From the NCBI RefSeq assembly GCF_003206155.1, contig NZ_PZJV01000001.1, forward strand, positions 1,678,937 to 1,742,936: a DNA stretch of 64,000 nucleotides, written 5' to 3'. The DNA comes from Salinicola halophilus (GTDB taxonomy: Bacteria > Pseudomonadota > Gammaproteobacteria > Pseudomonadales > Halomonadaceae). A program made the translations under genes and the position numbers. How positions within the stretch are numbered: the first letter of the stretch is position 1; each line of letters begins with the position of its first letter. The notes below the pieces were generated by a model. That model did no database searches and was not told the DNA's origin. It saw only the letters and a program-made list of their open reading frames with translations. This document shows, piece by piece, positions 8,481-17,130 of this stretch.

Positions 8481-9641
8481 ATGTCGTCTCCGTTATCGGG
8501 TTACCGGGTTCTGGATCTCACCAACGTTCTGGCCGGGCCCTTCTGCTGCCATCAGCTCGCCCATCTCGGTGCCGAGGTGATCAAGGTGGAGCGCCCCCAG
8601 GGCGGCGACCTGGCCCGTCAACTGGGCGCCGACCCCACGCTGAATCTCGATCTCATGGGGGTATCGTTCCTGGCGCAGAACGCCGGCAAGCGCTCGGTGA
8701 CGCTCGACTTCAAGCGCCCCCGGGACCGGGAGCGTTTCCTCGACCTGGTGGCCAGCGCCGACGTGCTGGTCGAGAACTTCCGGCCCGGCGTCATGCAGCG
8801 ACTGGGACTGGGATTCGACACGCTCAAGCAGCGCAACCCACGGCTGATCTACTGCGCCATTTCCGGTTTCGGCCAGGACGGGCCGCTTGCGCACTACCCC
8901 GCCTATGATCAGATCATTCAGGGCATGGCGGGCGTCATGAGTATTACCGGCGACCCGGACAACGCCCCCTATCGCGTCGGCTACCCACTGGCGGATACGG
9001 TCGGCGGACTGACCGCCGCCATGGCGATCAACGCCGCGCTGGCCGAGTCGCCGCGCACGGCGCGGTTCATCGACATCTCGATGCTGGAGTCGGTGCTGGC
9101 CACCATGGGCTGGGCGGTCTCCAACCTGCTCATTGCCGGCAAACCGCCCACGCCGCTGGGCAACGACAACGTCACCGCCAGCCCATCGGGGACCTTTCGC
9201 ACCCAGGATGGCCTGCTCAACATCGCCGCCAACAAGCAGGAGCAGTTCGAGGCGATCTGCCATCTCCTCGAGCATCCCGAGTGGCTCTCGGACGCCCGCT
9301 TCGCCGAACGCCAGTCGCGTCTGACGCACCGGCGAACGCTCAGCGATCTCATCGAAGCGGCCCTCGCCGCCAACACCACCGAATACTGGTGGCCGCGACT
9401 GGTCGAGGCCGGCGTCCCCGCGGGGCCGGTCTACAGCGTCGCCCAGGCACTGGCGCATCCGCAGGTTCGCGATCGCGGCATGATCGAGCGCTTCGACCCC
9501 TCGCCCATCGGCAAGCCGCTGGAGGTGGTCAGCGGCGGCTATCGCATCGATGGCAAGGCGCCCCGCGTCGCCTCACCGCCCCCACGCCTGGGCCAGGACA
9601 ACGACGCGCTCTTCCCCGCCCACGCGGCCAACGACGAATGA
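8481..9641 (+). CDS. CaiB/BaiF family (class III) CoA-transferase
   Basis: This 386-residue enzyme transfers CoA between an acyl-CoA donor and a carboxylate acceptor. Family marks are GYRVLDLTNVLAGPFC at the N-terminus, GAEVIKVERPQGGDLAR, VLVENFRPGVMQRLGLG, and the catalytic aspartate D143 in AYDQIIQG. AGGGGAAACC precedes the ATG. The downstream lyase gene lies 15 bases beyond the stop if started at 9656. Coupled to a citryl-CoA-lyase-like protein, the natural reading is that it makes the CoA ester of a citrate-like acid for cleavage; the actual substrate is not shown by the sequence. Confidence 0.92.
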   Translation: MSSPLSGYRVLDLTNVLAGPFCCHQLAHLGAEVIKVERPQGGDLARQLGADPTLNLDLMGVSFLAQNAGKRSVTLDFKRPRDRERFLDLVASADVLVENFRPGVMQRLGLGFDTLKQRNPRLIYCAISGFGQDGPLAHYPAYDQIIQGMAGVMSITGDPDNAPYRVGYPLADTVGGLTAAMAINAALAESPRTARFIDISMLESVLATMGWAVSNLLIAGKPPTPLGNDNVTASPSGTFRTQDGLLNIAANKQEQFEAICHLLEHPEWLSDARFAERQSRLTHRRTLSDLIEAALAANTTEYWWPRLVEAGVPAGPVYSVAQALAHPQVRDRGMIERFDPSPIGKPLEVVSGGYRIDGKAPRVASPPPRLGQDNDALFPAHAANDE

Positions 9642-9655
9642 ACCGGAGCTCCCTC

Positions 9656-10504
9656 ATGACCGATGCCCAAGCGCCCCAGCATCAGACGCCCGAATATCAG
9701 GCCCAGCAGTGGTGGAAGACCGACATCATCGACATGCGCCCCGGCGAGATCCGCTATCGCGGCTATCCCATCGAGGAGTTGATCGGCAACGTCGGCTTCG
9801 CCGACATGGTGTGGCTGATGACGCGTGGCGAGCTGCCCACGCGGGCGCAGTCGGCGCTGCTGGAAGCGGCGCTGATGAGCGCGGTCGATCACGGTCCGCA
9901 GGCGCCGAGCATCGCCATCGCCCGCATGGCGATGACCTGCGGCAGCAGCCTCAACAACGCCATGGCGTCGGCGGTCAACGTCCTGGATGACGTTCACGGC
10001 GGTGCCGGCGAGCAGGCCATCGAGCTGTATCAATCGATACTCGAGCATCAGATTCGCGGCCGCGTTCTGACGGAGGCGGTCGAACGGGGCATCGCCGACT
10101 GGCAGCGAGATCGAACCCGGATCGTTCCCGGCTTCGGCCACCGTTTCCACCCCGTCGACCCTCGCGCGCCCAGACTCTTGCAGCTCGTGGAACAGGCCTC
10201 GAGCCGCGGCGAAGTGGACGGTCAGTTCGTCGCCATCGCCCGCGAGGTCGAACGCCAGCTCATCGCCATGAAGGGCAAGCCGATCCCGCTCAACATCGAT
10301 GGCGCCACCGCCGTCATCTACGCCGAACTGGGGTTCCCGGCCCCGCTGGCGCGAGGGCTTTTCTGTCTTTCGCGCTCGGTGGGCATTCTCGCCCACGCCT
10401 GGGAGCAGCAGTGCCAGGGCGGGCGGAACAAGGGGCCGATGCCCAAGGGCTGGCTGTGGCCCTACGGCGGCCCGGCCCAGCGGCCGGTGCCGGACAGGGC
10501 CTGA
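9656..10504 (+). CDS. Citrate synthase-fold citryl-CoA lyase-like protein
   Basis: This 282-residue protein is much shorter than citrate synthase (about 430) but keeps its core: an initial RPGEIRYRGYPIEELIG, DVHGGAGEQA, GFGHRFHPVDPR (the catalytic-region HR and DPR) and SRSVGILAHAWEQ. Proteins of this size in this family act as lyases that split a citryl-CoA-type thioester into acetyl-CoA and an oxo acid. The start at 9656 has GGAG seven bases before it; an ATG at 9638 overlaps the CoA-transferase stop and is the alternative. Together with the CoA-transferase it forms a plausible activate-and-cleave pair for an imported carboxylate. Confidence 0.85.
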   Translation: MTDAQAPQHQTPEYQAQQWWKTDIIDMRPGEIRYRGYPIEELIGNVGFADMVWLMTRGELPTRAQSALLEAALMSAVDHGPQAPSIAIARMAMTCGSSLNNAMASAVNVLDDVHGGAGEQAIELYQSILEHQIRGRVLTEAVERGIADWQRDRTRIVPGFGHRFHPVDPRAPRLLQLVEQASSRGEVDGQFVAIAREVERQLIAMKGKPIPLNIDGATAVIYAELGFPAPLARGLFCLSRSVGILAHAWEQQCQGGRNKGPMPKGWLWPYGGPAQRPVPDRA

Positions 10505-10624
10505 GGTCGCCGCCGCTGAACGGGCGAGGTAATTTGCCATCGACTCCTCTACGCTGATCTTCAGGTTCCTTTCGTCGACCATGCCAAGGATTCAGCTATC
10601 GCTTCCCTGCGTTTCGTCACCCGC

Positions 10625-11725
10625 TTGCTGCCGGCAGGCTTTCTGCCGGCAGGCTTTCGCCGCGCCGCGCTGACGCCGCTGCTCGCCGGCGCACTCGTTG
10701 TCTCTGCCCACGCGCAGGATCTGCAGGACGACATCGCCGCGACGCCGATTCCCACCTGGCCGGATCGGCTGACGGCGGAGGTCGCACGAATCGACGCCGA
10801 GTACCCCGGCGAGATCGGCGTCTACGTCCAGGATCTCGACGACGACACCCGTTTCGCCTATCGCGCGGATCAGCCCTGGTATCTCGCCTCGATGATCAAG
10901 GTGCCGGTAGCGCTTGCGCTGATGCGCGAAGTCGACGCCGGCAACCTCACCCTCGACGACACCATGACGCTACGGCAGAGCGACTACGTCGACGGCGCCG
11001 GGGAGACCAACTGGCACGGCGTGGGGGAGACGCTCAGCCTGCGCTGGCTGCTCGAGCAGATGATCACGCGCAGCGACAACACCGCCACCGACATGCTGAT
11101 CCGCCGCGTGGGCGTCGAGACGGTGAACGACAATCTGGATCGCCTGATCGGCCCGGGGATCGGCACCATCACCACCCTCGCCGACGTGCGTCGCCACGCC
11201 TACGCCGAATTCCATCCCAACGCCTTCGACCTCGACGGGCTCGAGTTCCTCGACATTCGCAAGGCGACGCGTGAACCCGCGCGTCTGGCGGCCATTTCGC
11301 GCTTCATCGGCGTGCCGGTGAGCGACTTTCAGGCTCGCGATCTCAGCCAGGCCTTCGACCGCTACTACGAGACCGGGCTCAACGCCGGTCGGCTGGACAG
11401 CGTGGGCCGGCTGCTGGCGATGATCGAGCGCGGGGAGACGCTGTCGCCGGCGAGCACGCAGACCCTGCTCGCCGTGATGGAGCGCACCCGTACCGGCGCG
11501 AATCGCCTGCGCCGGTCCTGGCCCGACGACGTCGACTTCGCTCACAAGACCGGCACGCAGCGCAGCCGATTCTGCGACGGCGGTATCGCCAGCCGCGACA
11601 CGGCCGAAGGCGTCAGGCGCGTCGTCGTGGTGACCTGCGCCAAAGGCACGCTGTCGATGGCCCCGGCGGAGCGCGCGATGCGCGATGTCGGCGCGGCGGT
11701 CTGGGAGACGGGCCTGCTGAACTGA
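10625..11725 (+). CDS. Secreted serine hydrolase of the class A beta-lactamase fold
   Basis: This exported protein of about 366 residues has the three class A motifs in order: SMIK (SxxK nucleophile), SDN in RSDNTATDMLIRR, and KTGT. It lacks an obvious omega-loop ExxLN, so it may be a DD-peptidase-like or esterase-like relative rather than a resistance enzyme. The start is uncertain: TTG at 10625 gives a twin-arginine-containing signal peptide ending ...VVSAHAQD; no in-frame ATG lies upstream before the stop at 10517. A 15-bp tandem duplication (10628-10657) encodes LPAGFLPAGF. A cysteine pair (FCDGG and VVTCAKG) is shared with the paralogue downstream. Confidence 0.8.
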   Translation: MLPAGFLPAGFRRAALTPLLAGALVVSAHAQDLQDDIAATPIPTWPDRLTAEVARIDAEYPGEIGVYVQDLDDDTRFAYRADQPWYLASMIKVPVALALMREVDAGNLTLDDTMTLRQSDYVDGAGETNWHGVGETLSLRWLLEQMITRSDNTATDMLIRRVGVETVNDNLDRLIGPGIGTITTLADVRRHAYAEFHPNAFDLDGLEFLDIRKATREPARLAAISRFIGVPVSDFQARDLSQAFDRYYETGLNAGRLDSVGRLLAMIERGETLSPASTQTLLAVMERTRTGANRLRRSWPDDVDFAHKTGTQRSRFCDGGIASRDTAEGVRRVVVVTCAKGTLSMAPAERAMRDVGAAVWETGLLN

Positions 11726-11855
11726 GCGGCCGCGCCAGGACGGTCGCGGTCGAGACATTTCACAACGAAGCCTGAAGACGGACGGACGAGGCCGCCGAAG
11801 ACACATCGAGCCTCCGAAGGCGACGGAAGGACTCTCACACACGAGAAGAAAAACG

Positions 11856-13010
11856 ATGCCGAATCGCTCCTTGTTCAAGCGCTCCTTCTCCAACCGCGCA
11901 TCCCCTAACCCCGCCTTCCCCAGGCGTTCCTTGCGCAATCTTTTCCTGTTCGATCGTTCGACCTGGATGCTCGGCGCCCTCTTGATGCTTCCACTCGCCG
12001 CCGACGCGCAGACCACTTGGGAGACGCGTCTCGGTGAACGCATCGCGACGCTCGACGAGGAGGCCGCCGGCGAGCTCGGCGTTTTCATTCATCGCCTCGA
12101 GGACGACACCACCCTCGGCCACAAGAGCGACCGGCTCTGGTACCTCTCCTCGGCGGTCAAGGTGCCGATCGCGATCGTGCTGCTGCAGCAGGTCGAGAAC
12201 GGCGAACTCTCCCTCGACGACGAACTGACGCTGGAGGCGTCCGACCGCATCGACGGCGCCGGCGAACTGCTCTGGATCGATCCCGGCGCGAGCTATTCGC
12301 TCGATAACCTGCTCGAGCGCATGCTGATCGACAGCGACAACGTCGCCACCGACATGCTGATCCGGGCGATCGGCGAAGAGACCCTCAACGAGCGCATCGC
12401 CGACATGACTCGCCGCGGTTTCTTCCGCGACGGCGGTTTCGAGCCGATCACCACCCTCGCCGAGGTGCGCTACGGGGTCTACGGCGAGATCCATCCGAAG
12501 GCCCGCGAGCTCGACCGCGAGACGCTGATCGAAGTCGCCGCTGCCAACATCGGCCCCGAGCGAGTCGAGGCGCTGCGCCGCGTGCTGGATGTGGAGGCCG
12601 ACGCGCTCGAAACCGAGGACATGACCGAGGCGTATTCGCGCTACTACGACCGCGAGGTCAACAGCGCCACGCTGGAGAGCTACGCGGGGCTGCTCACGGC
12701 GTTGGTTCGCGGCGAGCTGCTCGACGACGCGCATCGCCAGCTGCTGTACGAGAATCTCAAGCTCGACACCTACGACGCCTATCGTCTGGAAGGCGGGCTG
12801 CCACGCGAGGCGGCGTTCATTCAGAAAACCGGAACTCAGCACCGCCGCGCTTGCCATATGGGCGTGGTCGAGCCCACCGATCCGGATCGGGCGATCGTGA
12901 TTACCGCCTGCACCGAGGCGATGGATGAGGCTGCCCCCTCCGAGGCGCTGCTCAAGCGGGTGGGCGAGGCGATCGCCGAAACGATGCTGGAGAGCGACGA
13001 GGCGGCATAG
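11856..13010 (+). CDS. Secreted serine hydrolase of the class A beta-lactamase fold (paralogue)
   Basis: This 384-residue paralogue of the preceding gene has a basic N-terminus and signal peptide ending ...LAADAQTTW. Its motifs are SAVK (SxxK) in WYLSSAVKVPIA, SDN in DSDNVATDMLIR, and KTGT in FIQKTGTQHRR. The two proteins share SDNxATDMLIR, TTLAEVR/TTLADVR, the D-L-SQ/TEA-F/YSRYY element and a C-terminal cysteine pair, pointing to a tandem duplication. The ATG at 11856 follows a GAAGAA stretch. The substrate is unknown; peptidoglycan or a beta-lactam are the obvious candidates. Confidence 0.8.
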   Translation: MPNRSLFKRSFSNRASPNPAFPRRSLRNLFLFDRSTWMLGALLMLPLAADAQTTWETRLGERIATLDEEAAGELGVFIHRLEDDTTLGHKSDRLWYLSSAVKVPIAIVLLQQVENGELSLDDELTLEASDRIDGAGELLWIDPGASYSLDNLLERMLIDSDNVATDMLIRAIGEETLNERIADMTRRGFFRDGGFEPITTLAEVRYGVYGEIHPKARELDRETLIEVAAANIGPERVEALRRVLDVEADALETEDMTEAYSRYYDREVNSATLESYAGLLTALVRGELLDDAHRQLLYENLKLDTYDAYRLEGGLPREAAFIQKTGTQHRRACHMGVVEPTDPDRAIVITACTEAMDEAAPSEALLKRVGEAIAETMLESDEAA

Positions 13011-13148
13011 AGCGAAAATTCATTCGCTTGCTACACTTTCACCCCGGCCATACCACGGCCCGTCGTCCTGTTGCGGCGGGTTTTCACCGCTGGTTTCACG
13101 ACCGGCTTTCATCCCGGCCACAGGCATCAGCACTGCAAGGAGAATGGC

Positions 13149-13862
13149 ATGTCTCAGACGACCATCAAGACCGAGTGGATCGACGTCACCGCCGAAGACG
13201 GCAAGACGTTCAAGGCTTATCAGGCGCTACCGCCCAAGGGTAAAGGCCCGGGCATCGTGCTGATCCAGGAGATCTTCGGTGTGAACGCCCACATTCGCGG
13301 CGTCGCCGAGCAGTACGCGATGGACGGCTATACCGTCATCGCCCCGGACATGTTCTGGCGTGAAGAAGCGGGCGTGGAACTCGGCTACGACGGCGACGAC
13401 TGGAAGGAAGCGGTGGCGCACAAGAACGCGCTCGACTTCCCCACTGCCGTGAGCGACCTGCGCGCCGCGACCAAGGCGCTGCGGGCAAGCCCGGCCTGCG
13501 ACGGCCCCGTCGCCTCCGTCGGCTACTGCCTGGGCGGCGTGCTCTCCTATCTCTGCGGGCTGGACGCCGGGGTCGATGCCGCGATCTGCTACTACGCCGG
13601 CGGCGTGACCGAGCATCTCGGCCGTGCCGATGAGCTCAAGGTGCCGACGCAGTTCCACTTCGGCGCCGAGGACGACCACATTCCGCTCGAGCACGTCGAG
13701 CAGACCCGCGAGGCCTTCACCGGTCGCGACGACGTCGAGGTCCATCTCTACGACAACGCCGAGCACGGCTTCAACTGCTGGGCGCGGGCGAGCTACAACC
13801 AGCACGCCTCCGCACTGGCCCACGGGCACACGCTGACGTTCCTGGCCAGCCGCACACAGTGA
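13149..13862 (+). CDS. Dienelactone hydrolase family protein
   Basis: This 237-residue cytosolic alpha/beta hydrolase has the DLH triad: the nucleophile cysteine in SVGYCLGGVLSYL, the aspartate in FGAEDDHIPLEH and the histidine in AEHGFNCW. The N-terminal GIVLIQEIFGVNAHIRG supplies the usual E-x-FG loop. DLH enzymes open lactone rings in modified ortho-cleavage pathways, but many homologues act on other esters. The ATG at 13149 has AAGGAG seven bases upstream. No aromatic-degradation neighbours are present, so the natural substrate is open. Confidence 0.9.
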   Translation: MSQTTIKTEWIDVTAEDGKTFKAYQALPPKGKGPGIVLIQEIFGVNAHIRGVAEQYAMDGYTVIAPDMFWREEAGVELGYDGDDWKEAVAHKNALDFPTAVSDLRAATKALRASPACDGPVASVGYCLGGVLSYLCGLDAGVDAAICYYAGGVTEHLGRADELKVPTQFHFGAEDDHIPLEHVEQTREAFTGRDDVEVHLYDNAEHGFNCWARASYNQHASALAHGHTLTFLASRTQ

Positions 13863-14169
13863 GCGGACCCGGGATGCGCCAAGCGACGCCGGCTCGTCGC
13901 GTCGTGCGTGTCGGTCGAGTAGCCGCTCGGCGCGATCACCGTCGGTGGGCATCGGCGTCGTAGAAAGCGCAGTAACGCCGCAAGAACAGTGCCGCAGCAA
14001 GAGAAGCGTCGTAAGGAGCGCGGCGCGAGAGGAAGGACGACGTCGTACGGTTAGCGATATTCTCCAAGGGCGGCGATATAAGCGCTTGTCGATAGCCGCC
14101 ACGCCGACTAGCTTTCGTCAGGCATGCAGGGAGAAAGCATGCTCATCCGAATGAGCTAGGAGAGGCACT
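13863..14169. other. Intergenic interval without a recognisable gene
   Basis: This 307-base stretch lies between the DLH gene and the GlsB-type gene. I see no convincing coding frame or stem-loop. The end contains a strong ribosome-binding site (TAGGAGAGG) for the next gene and presumably its stress-responsive promoter. Confidence 0.5.
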
Positions 14170-14418
14170 ATGGGAATCATTGCATGGATCATCTTCGGTC
14201 TGATCGCTGGCGCCATCGCCAAACTGATCATGCCGGGCAAGGATCCGGGTGGCTTCATCGTCACCATCATCATCGGCATCCTGGGTGCCGTGGTCGGTGG
14301 CTGGATCGGAACGGCACTCGGCTTCGGCAGTGTCTCCGGTTTCAACTTCGGTAGCTTCGTCGTCGCCGTCATCGGTGCCATCGTCCTGCTGATTCTCTAT
14401 CGCGTCATCCGTAAGTAA
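14170..14418 (+). CDS. GlsB/YeaQ/YmgE family small membrane protein
   Basis: This 82-residue protein is almost entirely hydrophobic, with three predicted transmembrane helices and the family patterns GLIAGAIAKLIMPGKDPGG and GILGAVVGGWIGTALG. Members were once called transglycosylase-associated proteins and are commonly induced by general stress; their biochemical role is unknown. The gene stands alone with a good ribosome-binding site and its own terminator-like hairpin. Confidence 0.92.
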   Translation: MGIIAWIIFGLIAGAIAKLIMPGKDPGGFIVTIIIGILGAVVGGWIGTALGFGSVSGFNFGSFVVAVIGAIVLLILYRVIRK

Positions 14419-14442
14419 CGCGTCACTGGCGGTACTGTGTTG

Positions 14443-14478
14443 TTGCGCCCGACCCGGCTCTCGCCGCGTCGGGCGCAA
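14443..14478 (+). terminator. Stem-loop after the GlsB-type gene
   Basis: TTGCGCCCGAC (14443-14453) and GTCGGGCGCAA (14468-14478) form a perfect 11-bp stem with a 14-base loop, 25 bases after the stop. There is no long T run, so termination may be partial or factor-assisted. Confidence 0.6.
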
Positions 14479-14650
14479 TCATTCGGGTGGCCAGTCGGAT
14501 GGCCCGACCCGTGAACTCAACGGTGAACGCTGTCATCTTTGTCACCTCGCGGCCCCGATCGCGGACTGGCTCGCCGACGCGGCTCTCATCGCGTTTTTCG
14601 CTCTTCGATGGCGACTTTCCTTTCCATTCAACGTCTTCGGAACGCTTTTC

Positions 14651-15265
14651 ATGACTTCGCATTTCTATGAACCCGCCAACGGCCACGGCCTGGCTCACAA
14701 CCCGTTCAAAGCGATCGTCGGCCCCCGCCCGATCGGCTGGATCTCCTCCCGGGATAGCCAGGGGCAGCTCAATCTCGCCCCCTACAGCTTCTTCAATGCC
14801 TTTGCCGACACGCCGCCGATCATCGGTTTCGCCAGCGCCGGCTATAAGGACAGCGTGCGCAACATCGAACAGACCGGTGAATTCTGCTGGCATCTGGCGA
14901 CGCGAACGCTCGGCGAGGCGATGAATCAGAGCGCGGCCACGGTGGAACCGAGTGTGGATGAATTCGATCTCGCCTCGCTGACGCCGGCGGCATCGAAAGT
15001 GGTCGGCGTGCCCCACGTTCAGGAAGCCCAGGTCGTCTTCGAGTGCCGCCTGAGCCAGTGCCTTCGGCTCACCTCTGCGGCCGGCGAGGCGATGGACAAC
15101 TGGCTCGTATTGGGGGAAGTGGTCGGCGTGCATATCGACACCGCCCTGATCGACGACGGCGTCTATCAGACCGCGGCCGCGCGGCCGATCCTTCGCGGTG
15201 GCGGGCCGGGCGACTACTTCGAGATCAGCGACGAGGCGCGATTCGAGATGCGTCGGCCGTCTTGA
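14651..15265 (+). CDS. Flavin reductase-like FMN-binding protein
   Basis: This 204-residue protein belongs to the flavin reductase-like (DIM6/NTAB) family. Visible marks are KAIVGPRPIGWISSRDSQG near the N-terminus, NLAPYSFFNAFADTPPIIGF, and VVGVHIDTALIDDGVY late in the protein. Members bind FMN and act as flavin reductases or as hydroxylase components. The physiological partner is not evident. The last 46 bases of the gene, including the stop, are repeated immediately downstream (15277-15322). Confidence 0.88.
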   Translation: MTSHFYEPANGHGLAHNPFKAIVGPRPIGWISSRDSQGQLNLAPYSFFNAFADTPPIIGFASAGYKDSVRNIEQTGEFCWHLATRTLGEAMNQSAATVEPSVDEFDLASLTPAASKVVGVPHVQEAQVVFECRLSQCLRLTSAAGEAMDNWLVLGEVVGVHIDTALIDDGVYQTAAARPILRGGGPGDYFEISDEARFEMRRPS

Positions 15266-15322
15266 ATCGGGTTCGCGATCAGCGACGAGGCGCGGTTCGA
15301 GATGCGCCGGCCGTCCTGAATC
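15223..15322. repeat. Tandem duplication of the flavin-reductase gene's 3' end
   Basis: Bases 15223-15268 (last codons plus stop) recur at 15277-15322 with three substitutions, a 54-bp period. The second copy lies outside the gene and touches the stop codon of the convergent diguanylate cyclase gene (15321). It looks like a recent tandem duplication that has begun to diverge. Confidence 0.85.
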
Positions 15323-17126
15323 AGGTCGTTTCGAACTCGGGGGTGTAGAAACGCCAGGTGTTGCGCCCGGCGCGCTTGGCGGCATACATCGCCCGATCCG
15401 CGAATTCCACCGCCTGCTGCGGGTCTTCGGTATCGACCCCCAGGGTCGAGATGCCGATGCTCACCCCGAGTCGGACCCGCGCTTCTTCGCCCTCGCTCAA
15501 CGCGAGAGGCGTCGCCAGACGGTGGAGGAAGCGCTGAATGAGCGTGACCACCTCGTCGCGGCGATCGCACCCTTCGAGCAGCACGACGAATTCGTCGCCG
15601 CCCAGCCGCGCGATATAGTCCCGCTGGCGCAGCAGGCTCGAGAGCGTCGCGGCAGCATGCAGCAGCACGCGGTCGCCGGCCTGATGGCCGTAGGTGTCGT
15701 TGATCTGCTTGAAGTGGTCGAAGTCGAGCATCAACAGCGCGTGGCGCCGGTCGGGGTAGAGGCGGTGATGACGAGTCATCACCGCCAGCCGATGCTCGAA
15801 CCCGCGGCGGTTGCCGAGCCCGGTGAGCGAGTCCGTCATCGCCATCTGCGCCGCCGTCTCGGCGGCGCGCTTGCGCTCGGTGACATCGTGAGCCACCCCC
15901 TGTAGCCGCCCGGTTTCCAGCGGGCTCACCAGCAGGCTAATCCAGCGCGGCGTGCCATCGTGCGTCACCTCGCAGAGGTATTCGCGCTGCTCCTCTCGCT
16001 CACCGCTTTCCTCTCGTCCACTGATTCCCTTTCGTCCACCGTCACTCTCTCGTTCGCCATCACCCGCTCGTTCGCCATCACCCGCTCGTTCGCCGTCACC
16101 CGCTCGTTCAGCGTATTTTTCCGGCCCGCCGCGCCCTGCCCGCTCGCTGCGTTCCTCCGATTCATCGCGCTCGTCTCGCTCACCGTGCCCGCGCGGGCGC
16201 TGTCCGCTATCGACGATTCGCCCGGGCGTGGCATAGCTCGGCGCCAGCGTGGTGAAGGCGATGGGCTCGGCGTCGAGATTGCGATCCGGGTCAATGCCAA
16301 ACAGCCGTCGGAAAGCAGGGTTGGCCGAGCGCATCAGCCCCTCGCCGTCGAGTTCGAAAAGCCCCGCCTCGACGTTATCGAAGATCGCGCGGTATCGACG
16401 CTCCTCGACTTCGCGTTCCAGCCGTAGACGCCGCTCCTGACCGAGACTCTCGACGAGGTTGTCGATCATCACGTTGACGCTCGCGACCAGCGTACCGATC
16501 TCGTCATCACGGTTGCCGGGTGGCGCCTGCAGCTTCTGGCCCGTTTCCGCTTCCAGCTCGCTCAGTCGATGCGAAAGCTCAGCGATAGGGCGGGTCACGT
16601 AGCGCGCCACGACGACCGTGACGCAAACGCCGATGCCCAGTAGCTGCAGCAGCAGCGCCGTCCCGATGAAGGTCGAGGCCTGCGCGACCATCAGGTCGAG
16701 TTCTTCCTGGTCCGGCTCGACGGTCATGCGGCACACGGTCTGGTCGGGCTCGAACGGCGACGCCACATCGCGCACGACCAGCGGAATCGTGGTATCGCCG
16801 AATTCCGGCCCACTTCGCCCCGTGGCGAGCACCTTGCCGTCGCTTGCGCGAATCGTCACGGCGTTGACGATGTTGTTGCTCAAAAGCCCTTGGCTCACCT
16901 CTTCGGCCATGCGCTCGTCGCCCAGAAAACAGGCGATCTGCGCGGTTCGCTCCACCGTGGTGATCAGCTCCTGCAGCCGCACCTGCTGGGTCTTGTGCAC
17001 GTTGGCGGCGCGCAGGTGGACGGCCACCCCCAGAAACAGCCCGCCGAGCAGCGCCACGATCAGCACGATGATCGCGGTGGTCCGAAGCGCCAGGCGCGTA
17101 TGCAGCAGCAGCAGCAGGCGAGACAT
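15321..17126 (-). CDS. Membrane diguanylate cyclase: periplasmic sensor, HAMP, PAS, GGDEF
   Basis: This protein of about 601 residues should make c-di-GMP. In order: an N-terminal membrane helix (RTTAIIVLIVALLGGLFLG), a periplasmic domain resembling the CHASE8 sensor of YfiN/TpbB, a second helix, HAMP (ARYVTRPIAELSHRLSELE), PAS (AIFDNVEAGLFELDGEG...), and GGDEF with an intact active site (ARLGGDEFVVLLEG) and a DFDHFKQINDTYGH metal-binding loop. The PAS domain is interrupted by a highly charged, repetitive insertion of about 60 residues. The start at 17126 leaves 4 bases after the upstream gene's stop. Operon partners are a periplasmic binding protein and a porin. Confidence 0.9.
   Translation of the reverse strand: MSRLLLLLHTRLALRTTAIIVLIVALLGGLFLGVAVHLRAANVHKTQQVRLQELITTVERTAQIACFLGDERMAEEVSQGLLSNNIVNAVTIRASDGKVLATGRSGPEFGDTTIPLVVRDVASPFEPDQTVCRMTVEPDQEELDLMVAQASTFIGTALLLQLLGIGVCVTVVVARYVTRPIAELSHRLSELEAETGQKLQAPPGNRDDEIGTLVASVNVMIDNLVESLGQERRLRLEREVEERRYRAIFDNVEAGLFELDGEGLMRSANPAFRRLFGIDPDRNLDAEPIAFTTLAPSYATPGRIVDSGQRPRGHGERDERDESEERSERAGRGGPEKYAERAGDGERAGDGERAGDGERESDGGRKGISGREESGEREEQREYLCEVTHDGTPRWISLLVSPLETGRLQGVAHDVTERKRAAETAAQMAMTDSLTGLGNRRGFEHRLAVMTRHHRLYPDRRHALLMLDFDHFKQINDTYGHQAGDRVLLHAAATLSSLLRQRDYIARLGGDEFVVLLEGCDRRDEVVTLIQRFLHRLATPLALSEGEEARVRLGVSIGISTLGVDTEDPQQAVEFADRAMYAAKRAGRNTWRFYTPEFETT
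16051..16104. repeat. Three 18-bp tandem repeats inside the PAS region
   Basis: CGTTCGCCATCACCCGCT occurs three times in tandem (16051-16068, 16069-16086, 16087-16104, the last with one change). On the minus strand it encodes repeats of ERAGDG. The unit is in frame, so copy-number change would lengthen or shorten the linker without breaking the gene. Confidence 0.85.
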
Positions 17127-17130
17127 GGGG

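Noticed and set aside
10581..10625. ATG at 10581 as start of the first serine hydrolase
   Set aside because: It is in a different frame from the SxxK/SDN/KTGT protein and meets a stop soon after.
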